Positions 21,762 to 32,376 of a stretch of DNA of 64,000 nucleotides are shown here, piece by piece (positions within the stretch are counted from its first letter, which is position 1; the number at the start of each line of letters is the position of its first letter). Both the position numbers and the translations under genes were made by a program. Source of the DNA: Cunninghamia lanceolata (Eukaryota; Streptophyta; Pinopsida; Cupressales; Cupressaceae); contig BSBN01000829.1 of assembly GCA_027924645.1 (NCBI GenBank), positions 930,001 through 994,000 on the forward strand, read 5' to 3'. The notes under the pieces are model-generated. The model did not search any database and was not told the DNA's origin. It saw only the letters and a program-made list of their open reading frames with translations.

Positions 21762-23264
21762 CTAGGTATAGAACCGACGAAGATGCATGCTGTTGATTGG
21801 ATCATCAAACAACTCACCGTCTGATGTGGCCAACTGATATGCCCCTGATCCGTAAGCAGCTACAATCACATAGGGCCCAAGCCAGTTAGGCTCGAACTTA
21901 CCTTTCTTTTCTCTATCCTGTTGATTGCGAGGGTTCTCTTTTAGAACTAGGTCCCCAACCTTGAAGCATCTTGGTTGAACCTTGTGGTTGTAGCTTCTTG
22001 ACATCATCTGTTGATAGGCTTTGAGATGGTCAAAAGCTTTCTGGCGCCTTTCCTCTAGCAGCTCTAGTTCTTGTAGCCTGGAGACTCTGTATTCTTCATC
22101 TGATATGAGACCTTTCAACGACACCCTGAGGGATGGGAGTTCGACCTCAATGGGAAGGATGGCTTCGGAACCATAGACAAGGGCGTAGGGTGTAGCACCT
22201 GTGGGAGTGCGTATACTGGTTCTGTAGGCCCACAGAGTAGGATTGAGTTGGACGTGCCAATCACGACCAGCTTCATTGACAGTCTTCTTTAGGATTTTCA
22301 GAATGGTTTTATTCGATGCCTCAGCTTGGCCGTTACCTTGGGGGTAGTATGGAGTGGAGAAACGATGTTGGATTTTGAAACGCGCACAAAGTTCCTGGAC
22401 ATCCTAATTTTTGAAAGGTCTCCCATTATCCATTATGATGGATGAGGGGATGCCATATCGACAGATAATGTAATTCATAATGAACGAGGAAATTTGCTTT
22501 CCTGTGACGGTGGTTAGGGGAACAGCTTCAATCCACTTTGTGAAGTACTCAGTGGCGGTTATGATGAATTTATGGCCGTTGGAAGAAGGTGGATGAATCT
22601 TTCCCACAAGGTCAAGTCCCCACTGGCAAAAGGGCCAGGGCATCGTTAAAGGTCGCCACTCCTGAGCAGGTGCATGAATCAGGTTCCCATGTATTTGGCA
22701 TTGTTTGCACTTTATGACGAACTGACAGGAATCCATTTCCATATTGGGCCAGTAATAACCCAAATGCATGAGTTTCTTAGCTAAGGAAGGACCACTGGAG
22801 TGTGTTCCATAGATCCCTTCGTGTACGTCTCGCAAGGCAGTTACGGATTCTTCTTGTTCTAGACAACGGAGTAAAGTACCATCCAGACCACGTCGGTAAA
22901 GGGTATTAGCTATGATGGTGTAACGGGAGGCTTGTCGAATGAAAGTTCGCTTTTGGTTGGAAGAGAGGTCAGGTGGAAGAATATTGTCCTTGAGGTAAGT
23001 GTAGGTCTTATCGTACCAAGGTGAATCAGATTCTACTAGGAGGCAAATGGAGTGGGTTTCGAGGAGATCATAAGCCGGTTGCCGAATGGTTTCTACTAAG
23101 AACTCATACCGTGACTCGTATTCAGGTATTTCAAGAAGAGAGGCTATGGTAGCCATTGCATCTGCTGCTTTGTTCTTGATCCTGGGTATTTGTTCAAAGG
23201 AGATGGTCCCAAAGTGTTCTTTGAGGTCGTTGACCATCCGTTTGTATGGGATGAGCTTCTCACT
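21762..23264 (-). pseudogene. E2 integrase and preceding linker
   Basis: From 23237 down: FEQIPRIKNKAADAMATIAS (end of the second RNase H), a linker, the zinc-binding region (ALRDVHEGIYGTHSSG, CKQCQIHGN), core blocks CQWGLDLVGKIHP and IIMDNGRPFKN, then a TAG at 22404-22406. The core resumes with GNGQAEASNKTILK and the C-terminal part ends ...PINSMHLRRFYT at 21762. The catalytic Asp, Asp, Glu are all present. Apart from the one TAG the integrase is complete. A single-base loss near 23269 shifts the frame between the second RNase H and this part. Integrase inserts the cDNA into host DNA. Confidence 0.93.
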
Positions 23265-23770
23265 TTGGTTTGATATTCATCGTTGACCTGATTTATGATA
23301 AGCTGAGAATCACCGTAGACACATAGTGCTGGGATTTTCCACTCAGTGGCCATCTTGAGACCAATTACCAAGGCTTCATATTCCACTATATTGTTAGTGC
23401 ATGGAAATAACAACCTGTAGGACTTTGGAATTGTGTCACCTTGGGCAGTGATAAACAGGATGCCTGCCCCCGATCCATGGTTGGTGTAAGACCCGTCAAA
23501 GTAGAGTTTCCAAGGAGATGTTGACAGGGTGAATAAAGACTCATCGGGAAACTCAAACTGCATTGGTGAAGTGTCCTGTAATGGTGCCTTGGCCAGTTGG
23601 TCAGCTATGATTTGCCCTTTGATGGCTTTTCTGTCCACATATTCTATATCATATTCACTAAGAAGCATAACCCACTTTGCTAGTCGACCTGTGAGAGCTG
23701 CTTTGCTGAGAAGATACTTTAGTGGGTCGATTTTGGCAATGAGTTTGATAGGATGCGCCAACATGTAGTG
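23265..23770 (-). pseudogene. E2 connection and second (plant/archaeal-type) RNase H
   Basis: The frame at 23764-23144 begins HYMLAHPIKL, the end of the first RNase H, and passes through RLAKWVMLLSEYDIEYVD. It then gives a full second RNase H: WKLYFDGSYTNHGSGAGILF, NIVEYEALVIGLK, VYGDSQLIINQVND. The acidic catalytic residues (D, E, D) are visible and the last one lies in NKAADAMA beyond the frameshift. A TGA at 23768-23770, where E1 has TGG (Trp), cuts it from the upstream RT frame. The extra RNase H is a hallmark of Tat elements. Confidence 0.9.
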
Positions 23771-26503
23771 TCAGAGTTTTTGTGAAGCAAAAACTACCGC
23801 AAGGCATGATCGTTCTACCTGTGAGTATTGTAACTCGTAGCCCACTAAGGTTTGACTGATGTAGTATACAGCTCTTTCCTTGTTCTCATAGTCTTGCTGC
23901 GCTAGGAGAGCCCCAAGAGTAGTAGGTATAGCAGAAATGTAGAGAATCAAAGGTTTTCCTTGGATCGGAGGCATGAGTATAGGAGGGTTCATAAGGTACT
24001 CCTTTAGCTTGTTGAATGCCTCTTCACACCGCTCATCCCATTTAAATGGAATATTCTTATGTAGGAGGTGGCTGAAATGTTGGCACTTGTCCGCCAACTG
24101 TGAGATGAACCTTCGGATGGCTTGCAGCTTGCCCTGTAAGGATCTTAACTGTGTTAGAGTTTTTGGCGGTGGCATGTCCATTATTGCTTTGACCTTGGCC
24201 GGGTCGACCTCTATGCCATTTGCTGACATGATGAAGCCTAGCAGCTTGCCCGATGTTACCCCAAACACACATTTCTTTGGGTTCAATTTAACTTGGAATT
24301 GGTCCAACCGTTGGAAGACTTTCTCTAGGATATCCAAGTGTGAGTCCCTCGTGAGAGATTTTGCTAAGATATCGTCCACATAATCCTCCATGGTCACATG
24401 CATCATGTCGTGGAATATGGTTGTCATGGCCCGCTGATATGTAGCACCTGCATTTTTCAGCCCAAATGGCATGACATTCCAGCAAAAAGTACCCCATGGA
24501 CAAGTGAAAGCGGTTTTGTGCTGATCCTCTGGTGCTATTTTGATCTGGTTGTACCCTGAGAATCCATCCATGAGTGACAGCATTGTATGTCCTGCCGTGA
24601 GGTCGACTATGATATCGATGTTAGGTAAGGGAAAGTCATCCTTGCGGCATGCTTTGTTTAATTCTCTAAAATCGTTGCATAGTCGAACCCTGCCATCTGG
24701 TTTAGACACTGGCACGATGTTTGATATCCATTCGGGGTAATCGATGGCCCTGATGAACCCCACGTCTAGCAATTTCTTGAGTTCTTCCTTGACCAGAAGG
24801 GCTATATGGGGATGCATCTTCCTCAGTTTCTGCTTTACAGGCTTCACCCTTGGATCCAATGGCAGATGATGCAGAATCAGGTTAGGGTCTAGACCTGGCA
24901 TGCCAGCATATGACCAAGCAAAGCTGCCTCTCTTCTTCTTAAAGAATGGTACAAACCTGGTTTTCTCAGGTGGTGTGAGAGATTTTGCGAAGTGGATAAT
25001 CTTGGGCTGCTCTTCGGTGCTGATATTCACTGGCTCTGTTGGTTCCACCACAATCTGTGACCGCTCCTGGTACATATCACTGGGGAGGGTGTCAAGCATT
25101 CCATCGTCAGGTGCCACAGTTGGGTTTTCACCTTCGGATACATCCTTTCTTTTTACTATTTTATGACCTGACACTGCCGCACGATGGTTTTCACCGTCAG
25201 ATCCATTTTTGATTTTAATATTTTTGTGACTAGAAGGCTTGGCACCCTCCCTGAAGTAAGCCACAGTATTGAGTTTGATTGCAAAACCAGCTTTATGATC
25301 TCCTCTTGGTAAGTGATCCCTAAGTTCCATATAGTCAATATAAGCATCATCATTCTGGAACATATCTAATTGAGGGGTTCCTTGCAGATCCCAGTCAATA
25401 AGCTCAGGGTGCAAGAGGGGAAGGGAATCAGATGAGAGATCTGATTCATTAATGTTGTGAATGGAAATGTTATGGGCACTAGCGGGGGTAGTGTTCTGGG
25501 TGGTACTCTCCTCCAGGTTGTTTATCGCAATGGAATCGAAACTTTCCTCGAAAGCCATAATGTCAGGGAGGGGCAAATCAGACTCCAGTGGTCTGTCCCG
25601 TTGCGTTTGTCCCTCATGGTAGGGGCTGAGAGTTTGGATGGTGTCAATCTCCTTGTCATCGTAGGAGTGCTCTGTCAGCTCGTCCCACTCATACTCGTTC
25701 GACTCATCTGAATCTGTGTCACTATCCACTTGGAGTGTTTGAATTGTCTCCACTAGGCAGGCATTTTCTTTGGCTTTACCTTTACCTTTGTACCCTAGGC
25801 CAGTTGTGTTTCTAGCTGAAGGGGATGAAGAAGGTTGGATAGGTTCAATGATTCCTTCTTTTCTGAGGCCTATGGGGCCTTGTCCTTCGTATCCCATCCT
25901 GTGCAAGATAGTTTCACCCCATCCATAGAGTTCTGTAGGGAGTCTAGGCAGCTCTTGGGATGTGTTTTCCTCTTCAGCGTAAAGCCACTGCAGGAGATCT
26001 CGCTCCTCTGTCTCATTAGATAAGGTCCCCCATTTTACAAAGGGATTTGTGGGAGTTGTAGGAGGAGTAGATGGCTTTGGAAAATGCCTAGGTTGATGCT
26101 TGGGTTTGCCAAAGGAGCGAGGAGACAAAGGCATGGTGGCAAGGTTGAGGCTGTGCTCAATGGAGTACTCCCCCACGCCATTTTCTTTTATGGTAAGTTT
26201 TAGCGGTTTGGGCCTCGAGGAGGAAGCCTCGGCGGTATGGTCTTGTTGCGGAGTAGGGGAAATGTAGGCTCGGTTATTGGGAATGACGCATTCAGATTTT
26301 GCTTGGAATGAATTGCAATGTTGGTAGGGGTCGGGGTCGCCTTGTATGGTGACCTGCTTGCCATCATGTGGGAACTTAATGCATTGATGGTAGGTGGAGG
26401 GGACAGCCTTCATGGCGTGGATCAACGGTCTCCCTAGTAGAATATTGTAAGCAAGCTCCCGATCAAGGACTTGGCACACCACATCTTTAATTACAGGTCC
26501 CAC
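23771..26503 (-). CDS. E2 pol: protease C-terminus, G-patch, RT and RNase H
   Basis: A 910-codon open frame. Residues 1-60 are the protease C-terminus (NILLGRPLIHAMKAVPSTYH). A low-complexity linker holds a G-patch at about residues 192-222 (YGWGETILHRMGYEGQGPIG), followed by GLGYKGKGKAKEN. RT starts near residue 530: GRVRLCNDFRELNKACRKDD, LMDGFSGYNQI, AFTCPWGTFCW, and EDYVDDILAKS at about 24365-24391. The RT thumb and Ty3 RNase H follow (AVYYISQTLVGYELQYSQVE, ASQKL). All RT catalytic residues appear intact. The frame is bounded by TGA at 26537 (upstream) and TGA at 23768, both of which look like decay of a single longer gag-pol frame. Confidence 0.92.
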   Translation of the reverse strand: MGPVIKDVVCQVLDRELAYNILLGRPLIHAMKAVPSTYHQCIKFPHDGKQVTIQGDPDPYQHCNSFQAKSECVIPNNRAYISPTPQQDHTAEASSSRPKPLKLTIKENGVGEYSIEHSLNLATMPLSPRSFGKPKHQPRHFPKPSTPPTTPTNPFVKWGTLSNETEERDLLQWLYAEEENTSQELPRLPTELYGWGETILHRMGYEGQGPIGLRKEGIIEPIQPSSSPSARNTTGLGYKGKGKAKENACLVETIQTLQVDSDTDSDESNEYEWDELTEHSYDDKEIDTIQTLSPYHEGQTQRDRPLESDLPLPDIMAFEESFDSIAINNLEESTTQNTTPASAHNISIHNINESDLSSDSLPLLHPELIDWDLQGTPQLDMFQNDDAYIDYMELRDHLPRGDHKAGFAIKLNTVAYFREGAKPSSHKNIKIKNGSDGENHRAAVSGHKIVKRKDVSEGENPTVAPDDGMLDTLPSDMYQERSQIVVEPTEPVNISTEEQPKIIHFAKSLTPPEKTRFVPFFKKKRGSFAWSYAGMPGLDPNLILHHLPLDPRVKPVKQKLRKMHPHIALLVKEELKKLLDVGFIRAIDYPEWISNIVPVSKPDGRVRLCNDFRELNKACRKDDFPLPNIDIIVDLTAGHTMLSLMDGFSGYNQIKIAPEDQHKTAFTCPWGTFCWNVMPFGLKNAGATYQRAMTTIFHDMMHVTMEDYVDDILAKSLTRDSHLDILEKVFQRLDQFQVKLNPKKCVFGVTSGKLLGFIMSANGIEVDPAKVKAIMDMPPPKTLTQLRSLQGKLQAIRRFISQLADKCQHFSHLLHKNIPFKWDERCEEAFNKLKEYLMNPPILMPPIQGKPLILYISAIPTTLGALLAQQDYENKERAVYYISQTLVGYELQYSQVERSCLAVVFASQKL

Positions 26504-27955
26504 TTGAATGGGTAGGACAACCGTGCCCTTTGTGGTTCATTCCTCCTCGTCATAGGCTTTGATAGTAATTTTCTGTCTTGGATCTACTGCCTGTTCGGAG
26601 AACCCCAGTGCAAGGACTAGCTTCAACGTGCAAATATTTAGACCGGCGCCCCCATCAATGAGAACCCTCTTGATGCGGTGCTTGTGCACGAATGTGATAA
26701 TGTGTAGAGGAGTGTTGTGGGGTTGAGATATGGAAAGGTCATCTTGCTCTGTGAACGAGATGGAAGTGGAGGATGTCAAATTACCCACCATGGTTTGAAA
26801 CTTTTCTTGGGCTAGGTTAGTGGGGACAGTAGTTTCCACTAAGGCTTTCTCAAAAATCTCCTTATGAGAAGGAGATAGACGCAAGAGCTCCAATATAGAA
26901 ATGTGAGCCGGAGTTTTTTGCAATTGGTCGATGACATTATATGGGCGGGAGTTGGACGGAGATGGTGACGACCTTGGAGGAGTGGTGTTGATCGTGACTC
27001 TACCACTGCGGGTAATTATACTACAACCAGTTCTGTTAGGTCCTGGTTGTTGTTTGGGGGATATGACGTTGACTTGTGGAACATGCTCAGAAATGCAGTT
27101 AATGGTGTACTCAAAGGGAACGCTTGCATAGTTAGCATTACTCGACCCACTGTTCTGGTTTGGCCTGTTGCGATTGTTGTCATAATTGTTATGGCCATTG
27201 GAGTTGTTGCCGTTGTGACCATTGTTGCTGTTGTGGCCATTGTTGCGATTATTGTTATATGGCCGGTTGTGGTTTAGAAGAGGATCCCGGTAGGCCACAT
27301 GAGATTCATTGGAGGTATGCTGTTGTGTCCCTCCCTGATTTTGATCCAGTATATCCTGTATGACATTCTTGAGGCGGATGCAATTGTTAGTCGTGTGCCC
27401 CCATCCTCGATGATACTCACAATAATCTGTGTCCTTCCAATAGGGAGGTTTGACAATAGGCTCATAGTCACTTGTTGGCGGTAGAGAAATTTCATTGTTA
27501 GCCAACAACTTCCTGAGAGCAGACTCTTGAGATTCCCCCAATGGCGTGAATTTTCTCCTTGGATTTGAATTGAACCAAGGTCTAGGATCCCGAGGGGGTG
27601 GCTTGTTGAGCGCACCAGTATATGCTTCTCCCTTAAGAGTGAATATAGGTTGTTGCTTAGGGGCTGCCGCCTTGGCATCCTCTACTCCATCGTTGACCAC
27701 ATTCTTGTTCTTGGTCCAAAACTTTGATTTATCTGTTGTATAATTGGAAGGAGGTGTGTCCTTGTAGAGCTTGAGAGTTCCTTTAGTGATCATAGCTTTT
27801 TCAATGAAGAGGCCCATTTCAATGACTTTGGCGAACGAGGTAGGGCATTGTATCTGAATCTGATAGCTAAGATCAGTGTTTAGGTTGTGGACAAACATTT
27901 CCAATAGTTGCTTCCCAGGCATGTCGTAAGAACACTTACTAGCTAGCTGTCTCCA
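26504..27955 (-). pseudogene. E2 gag C-terminus and protease N-terminus
   Basis: The 461-codon frame at 27922-26537 covers the gag capsid end (LLEMFVHNLNTDLSYQIQIQ), the zinc-knuckle-like CEYHRGWGHTTNNC, an Asn-rich stretch (about 27150-27260) that reads as (NGHN)n, and the start of the protease with KRVLIDGGAGLNICTLKL. The catalytic Asp is present in the form DGG. The frame ends with TGA (26537-26539) four codons past YDEEE; a CGA arginine codon would fit, as expected after CpG deamination. Gag packages the RNA and the protease cuts the polyprotein. Confidence 0.9.
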
Positions 27956-28783
27956 TCATTGTAGGAAGGCAGCGAATGACTCACCACCCTTCTGTTTGGT
28001 GTTACATAGATCTAGCATAGATACCTCGTGTTCTATGTTGTAAGAGAAGTGCGTTATAAATTTATTAACAAGTTCATCAAAAGTTTTGATTCCTGGTGGG
28101 AGACGCGAGAACCACTCCATAGCTTGACCACCTAAAGATCGCAGGAATAGTCTCATTAAGTAGGTCTCGTTGTGAGCTACTTCTAAACATGCTGCAGTGA
28201 ATTCCCTGATATGATCTCTAGGGTCCCCCTTCCCTTTATATTTGTCAAATTTCGGAACTCCAAACTGATAGGGGAATGGTTTCATGATCAAATTTCTGTC
28301 AAAGGGGTACGGTGCTATATCTTCCAAAGAGTAGTTCTTAGAACTTGTACTAGTCTTAAGGTTGGATATCTCGAGCTTTAGACTTTCGATTTGTTGTCTC
28401 ACGTCTGCCATAGGAGCAATTGGATCTATGGGTTGCTTTCCTCTCTCATTTGAATGGGGAACCGTGTCATTTGTACCTCTCTCATGCACATGTGGGACTG
28501 TGTCATTTGTGCCCCTCTCATGATCATTGTTTGCATTTTCCATGATGGAGCTAATGTCAAAGTCTGCGGGGAGTTTGATTCCGAGACTAGCAAGATGATG
28601 GAAATACTTATGGGGGTCTTGAAGGATCATCTTCTCTACGACGTGTTGGAATTTTCTATCTTGCATGTGCGCCACTAATTCTTCATGAGAAATCTCTTCT
28701 TCACCATCACGTGGTGGGAGAGTGTGATCAGATGAGTCGGCCATTTCGATTTGCTTGTTGTACTGGGATCGAGTAAGAACCAT
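27956..28783 (-). CDS. E2 gag N-terminal part
   Basis: I start it at the ATG at 28783 (MVLTRSQYNK), because E1 gag starts with the similar MPLTRS; an upstream in-frame ATG at 28924 exists. It covers a charged N-terminal region with two copies of HERGTNDTVPH, then the retrotransposon gag domain: PYPFDRNLIMKPFPYQFGVP, KFDKYKGKGDPRDHIREF, GGQAMEWFSRLPPGIKTF and EHEVSMLDLCNTKQKGGESF. A TGA at 27956-27958 ends it where an arginine would fit. It then continues in the same frame into the next segment. Confidence 0.88.
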   Translation of the reverse strand: MVLTRSQYNKQIEMADSSDHTLPPRDGEEEISHEELVAHMQDRKFQHVVEKMILQDPHKYFHHLASLGIKLPADFDISSIMENANNDHERGTNDTVPHVHERGTNDTVPHSNERGKQPIDPIAPMADVRQQIESLKLEISNLKTSTSSKNYSLEDIAPYPFDRNLIMKPFPYQFGVPKFDKYKGKGDPRDHIREFTAACLEVAHNETYLMRLFLRSLGGQAMEWFSRLPPGIKTFDELVNKFITHFSYNIEHEVSMLDLCNTKQKGGESFAAFLQ

Positions 28784-29259
28784 GCAAGGTGACGCGGGAT
28801 GGAGGGGGTGAGGACTAGAAATTCTGGCAAGGTGCCGACTGAGACTATTATGAATGGGATACCTAGGATGAGACTTGGACAAAGGATTCTCTCGCTCAAT
28901 GACTTCAAGTAAGACGGTTGACACAAGACTCTAGCCGCTAGCAAGGGTAGTCGGTACCAGTCTTACTGTGTAGGGCTTAGTCGTTCAACAAGACTACTAG
29001 CAAAGGTACTATGACCTACTAGGCTTACGTGAATGCACTAATAAAACGAAAAAAAACTTATGCTGAATCGGTATGGGATAGGCTGACTTTGGGACAAGAG
29101 TGATTTGGACAGAAGGTGAGTGCGATAATGGATGAAAGAGAAAGAGTTGGGTGAAACGGATGGAGATTGACTGCAAGGTTGACTCTGATCTCAGAAAGTG
29201 AAACTAGGCTGAAATGGGTGCTCTGATCAGGTGAAAATTTCTCTTCAAAAATAGGGCGA

Positions 29260-29470
29260 GTGCGCACTATCGCATATGCGCAGAAACAGATACGCAACAG
29301 AAATGGACAAATGCACAGCAAGTCGCAGTAAATGCGCCAGTCTGGTGAATTATATATGCACAACAACAGTGCATATATGCGCAACAAAAATGTATATGTG
29401 TAGCAAGTCGTTATAAAAGCGCAGCAAGTCGCTGTAAATGCGCAGCAGAAATGTGTAATGCGCAGCTCTG
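29260..29470. repeat. Short irregular GCGCA-rich repeats in the E2 leader
   Basis: Repeated units of about 20 bases with the core ATGCGCAGCAAGTCGC, varying in order and length. Confidence 0.7.
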
Positions 29471-30134
29471 AAGTTTTTGCAAAATTTTTAGTTTTTCTTC
29501 TATTTTTGGTATTTTTTGGCTAGAAAAGGTCTTCCTGATCTGATATTATGAATTCAATAGCAAGAAAACACAGCAAGCACAAAGAATATTTTGTAGTTTT
29601 TCATTGTTTTTGTAATTTTTTTTCGACTCTATTTTGGACAAAAGCAAGCACAAAATCCTAGGCAAGAAATGGATTATAAGGGATTTGGGCCACTAAAACA
29701 AGATGTATTTAATTCAAGCAACCGTTCAAGTGGTTACACGTGCAGCGGTGCTACTCTCTGTTATGGAGTCTCCCAGCCTCACAGGGTTGTGCCTGAGAGG
29801 GTTTTGGGGGAGGTTGGCCGTCGGTGTAACATAACAGCACTTGTTGTAGGAAGTTTTCACCTCAAGCATAATTTATTTTAAGTGGCTTGGTAGGGCTTGG
29901 CGTTAGCCTGTTACCACTCAGGGTCATTCCCACTTGGACAAGTGTGCATCCAAGGGCAGGCCCCTCCTAAAGGTTAAACAGATAGAATGACAAGTCTGGC
30001 ACTCTGATCACCCAGAAGAGGGGAGAGCATAAGCCTATTGTCATTCGCAAGCACAGAATACACTGATTAATCCACCCTAGTTAAAAGTGAAAAACTAAAT
30101 GGGCTAATCTACTCAAACAGAACTTTGAAGTGAT

Positions 30135-30380
30135 TCAGCAATATAGCAGTGGTTCAGTTTTAAATCCCAGAAAGCAGTGGTGAGTTCAATTTTTAAACCG
30201 CGTAGCATGAGATTGTTAACTTTGAAATTTAGGTCTCATGATATAGCAATGGTTCATTTTAACTTTAGAAAGCAGTAGTGAGTTCAATTTTTAAACCGCG
30301 TAGCACGAGATTGTTAACTTTGAAATTCAGGTCTCACGATATAGCAATGGTTCATTTTAACTTCAAGATCATTGATGAGT
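30135..30380. repeat. About 105-bp tandem repeat in the E2 leader
   Basis: Two full copies and a part copy of a unit running from GATATAGCAATGGTTCA through TTTTTAAACCGCGTAGCA to TTGAAATT-AGGTCTCA. Confidence 0.85.
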
Positions 30381-30439
30381 TCAATTTTAATCTTTAGATA
30401 GCAATAACTTGGAAGGTGTTTGCAATGCAAGCAAGAAAT

Positions 30440-30610
30440 AATCCAGTTACTTCCTCCCTAATTAGAACTAGGTGAGGATTTGAATGCAAGTTGCATGAAA
30501 AATGGGTTACTCCTTCCTAATTAGAACTAGATGAAAATTGTATGCAAGTTGCATGAACAATGGGTTACTCCTTCCTAATTAGTACTAGATGAAAATTGTA
30601 TGCAAGTTGT
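30440..30610. repeat. About 63-bp tandem repeat in the E2 leader
   Basis: Nearly three copies of a unit with CCTAATTAGAACTAGATG and ATGCAAGTTGCATGA. Confidence 0.85.
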
Positions 30611-30986
30611 TTTACTTTCCCCCTAGTTAAACTATGATGTGTGTGTTAAGGAAAATAAAACTATCCAGCTCTCAACCCTGTAGAAGATATATCAGAAGTT
30701 TCTTTTCTCCTTTCTTTGACAAGTGTTTAAGTCAAGCTGCACAGATAAATCATTAGTTTTCAAGAAGAAATGTTAGATTTAAGCTTGGAAAGATAGCTAA
30801 ACTTTGACTGTAAAAATAGCTGACAAAATGATAAAATCACTTGATCAAACCTACTCCATTGTGAAGTTCACAGAATTACCTTTCCAACGAGTGTTTATTT
30901 GCGAGATTACGAGTTCGTATGCTCCTGTTATGGCAAAAAGAAAAAGATACCACCCTTATGACATGTAGAAGAAGGCAGGATAGAGG

Positions 30987-31575
30987 ATTGCTGGATAAAA
31001 CGATGCACCCTACGGAAGCACCCTTTGGACCATTGGATAAAAGGATGAAGAAGCACCCTTCAGACCACTGGATAAAATGATGCACTTTGTGGGAGCACCC
31101 TTCGGACCGCTGGATAAAAGGATGTACCCTGCGAAAAAACTATTAGGACAGTTGGATAAAAGGATGCGGGAGCAGCCTTTGGACCGCTGGATAAAGCGAT
31201 GCACCCTACGGAAGCACCCTTTGGACCGCTAGATAAAAGGATGCACCCTGCAGAAGCACTCTTCGGACTGCTGGATAAAAGGATGCACCTACAAAAACCT
31301 CTTTGGACAGTTGGATAAAAGGACACGGAAGCACCCTTCGAACCACTGGATAAAGTGATGCACTTTGCGGAAGCACCCTTTGGACCGCTGGATAAAGCGA
31401 TGCACCCTGTGGAAGCACGCTTTGGACCGCTGGATAAAAGGATGCACCCTGCAAAAAAAAAGCTCTTCAGACAATTGGATAAAAGGATGCGGAAGCACCC
31501 TTCGGACCGCTGGATAAAGCGATGCACCTTGCAGAAGCACCCTTTGGACCGCTGGATAAAAGGATGCACCCTCAA
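30987..31575. repeat. 42-bp minisatellite with higher-order pattern, 15 units
   Basis: Fifteen units of about 42 bases, each with GGATAAA(A/G)-G-ATGCACCCT then GGAAGCACCCTTTGGACCGC or a variant. Every fourth unit is an A-rich variant followed by a short ATGCGGAAGC-type unit (near 31130, 31290 and 31450), giving a four-unit higher-order repeat present about three times. Because 42 is a multiple of 3 and the unit lacks stops on the minus strand, long open frames appear there in more than one frame. Confidence 0.92.
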
Positions 31576-31759
31576 AAAAATCACAGTCTCTGATTTTTGT
31601 GAATTAATAGGAGATTCTAAGGTTTTCGACCCTTCTGAGCACGTTGGTGATGTCAGTTTCAGCCTAGGAGGTCACCTTTTGATAGATCCTTGCAAAACTC
31701 AACAATGGGGTTTAGAGAAACACACATTTTTACTACAAAAAATTGTAAAAAACATAAAA

Positions 31760-31776
31760 TTGAACGGTGGGCGCCA
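31760..31776 (-). promoter_or_regulatory. Primer-binding site of E2
   Basis: On the minus strand TGGCGCCCACCG begins four bases after the end of the 5' LTR. TGGCGCC is a common start of LTR-element primer sites. Which tRNA it matches was not checked. Confidence 0.8.
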
Positions 31777-31780
31777 AAAA

Positions 31781-32376
31781 TGTAAGGGTAAAATAGTGAT
31801 CAATCAAATGAAATAAACATGACCCAAACATCAACAGAATAGTGAAACAAGAAGGATTCAATAAACGAAGCAATGAACAAACATAGTGCAAACCTCTCCC
31901 GTTTCAAAACTTCTGTTGTTCGCCTATCACAAATCTTCCTTTTGCAGATGAGATGAGCCCTCAGAGAGTGCAATCTTTTTGGCTGTTTGTAGGAAGTCGA
32001 CGGTGAATGGCTATGGTGATATGCAATGAAGATGAGCTCCAATGCAACTATGTGATCTCAAGCTTGTGGATGACAAAAGGGTGCCAAAGGCGCGCTGGTG
32101 ATATTTCTGCAGAGTAACGATGTCAAAAGCCTGGATGATTAGAATGGAAGAATGAAGCTTCATTTATAGACTTGGAAGAATGGGAATCAACGGTTGAGAG
32201 GAGATGTGAAGATCGACGGCTGAGAATGGTTGAGGAATGTGCAACCAGTGGAAATGTGACAAGTGTCCCAACTCCATCATAAAAGAGGGGATGTGACAAA
32301 ACTGATTGGAGAGTTAACTCCATTGACTGAACAGTTAACAAACTTGATTGATCAGTTAGAAGAGTGAATTATGGGA
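31781..32376 (-). repeat. Truncated 5' LTR of E2
   Basis: Matches 18535 onward almost base for base until about 32374, then joins copia RT sequence. The outer ~470 bases of the LTR, its target duplication and roughly a dozen bases of the copia gene are missing, which points to one deletion across the junction. Confidence 0.9.

Larger units (their letters stand above)
28784..31759 (-). other. E2 leader between primer site and gag
   Basis: About 3 kb without a convincing gene. It contains at least four different tandem-repeat blocks, listed separately. Frames that look open at 31060-31584 and nearby are produced by the 42-bp repeat. The stretch at 29660-30060 holds unique-looking sequence with no recognised gene. 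Confidence 0.8.
18535..32376 (-). mobile_element. E2: near-intact Tat-type Ty3/gypsy element
   Basis: About 13.8 kb: 3' LTR (18535-19599), polypurine tract, a 2.1-kb 3' UTR, a nearly full-length gag-pol on the minus strand (28783-21762), a 3-kb repeat-rich leader, primer site (31760-31776) and a truncated 5' LTR (31781-32376). The two LTRs look almost identical over their shared 596 bases, so E2 is the youngest element here. Breaks in gag-pol are few: four nonsense changes and one single-base loss. It sits in the RT gene of copia G at the KALYG block. No target duplication survives because the 5' LTR end and some flank are deleted. Confidence 0.93.

Noticed and set aside
27047..27363. Plus-strand frames rich in Val/Ile or Cys
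   Set aside because: Shadows of the Asn/Gly-rich stretch of E2 gag on the other strand.
30987..31575. Possible CRISPR-like array
   Set aside because: The units are contiguous with no unique spacers, and the context is a plant retrotransposon leader.
31060..31584. 174-codon open frame and two others on the minus strand
   Set aside because: They follow from a 42-bp repeat (multiple of 3) without stops and appear in more than one frame; no start, domain or codon bias supports a gene.
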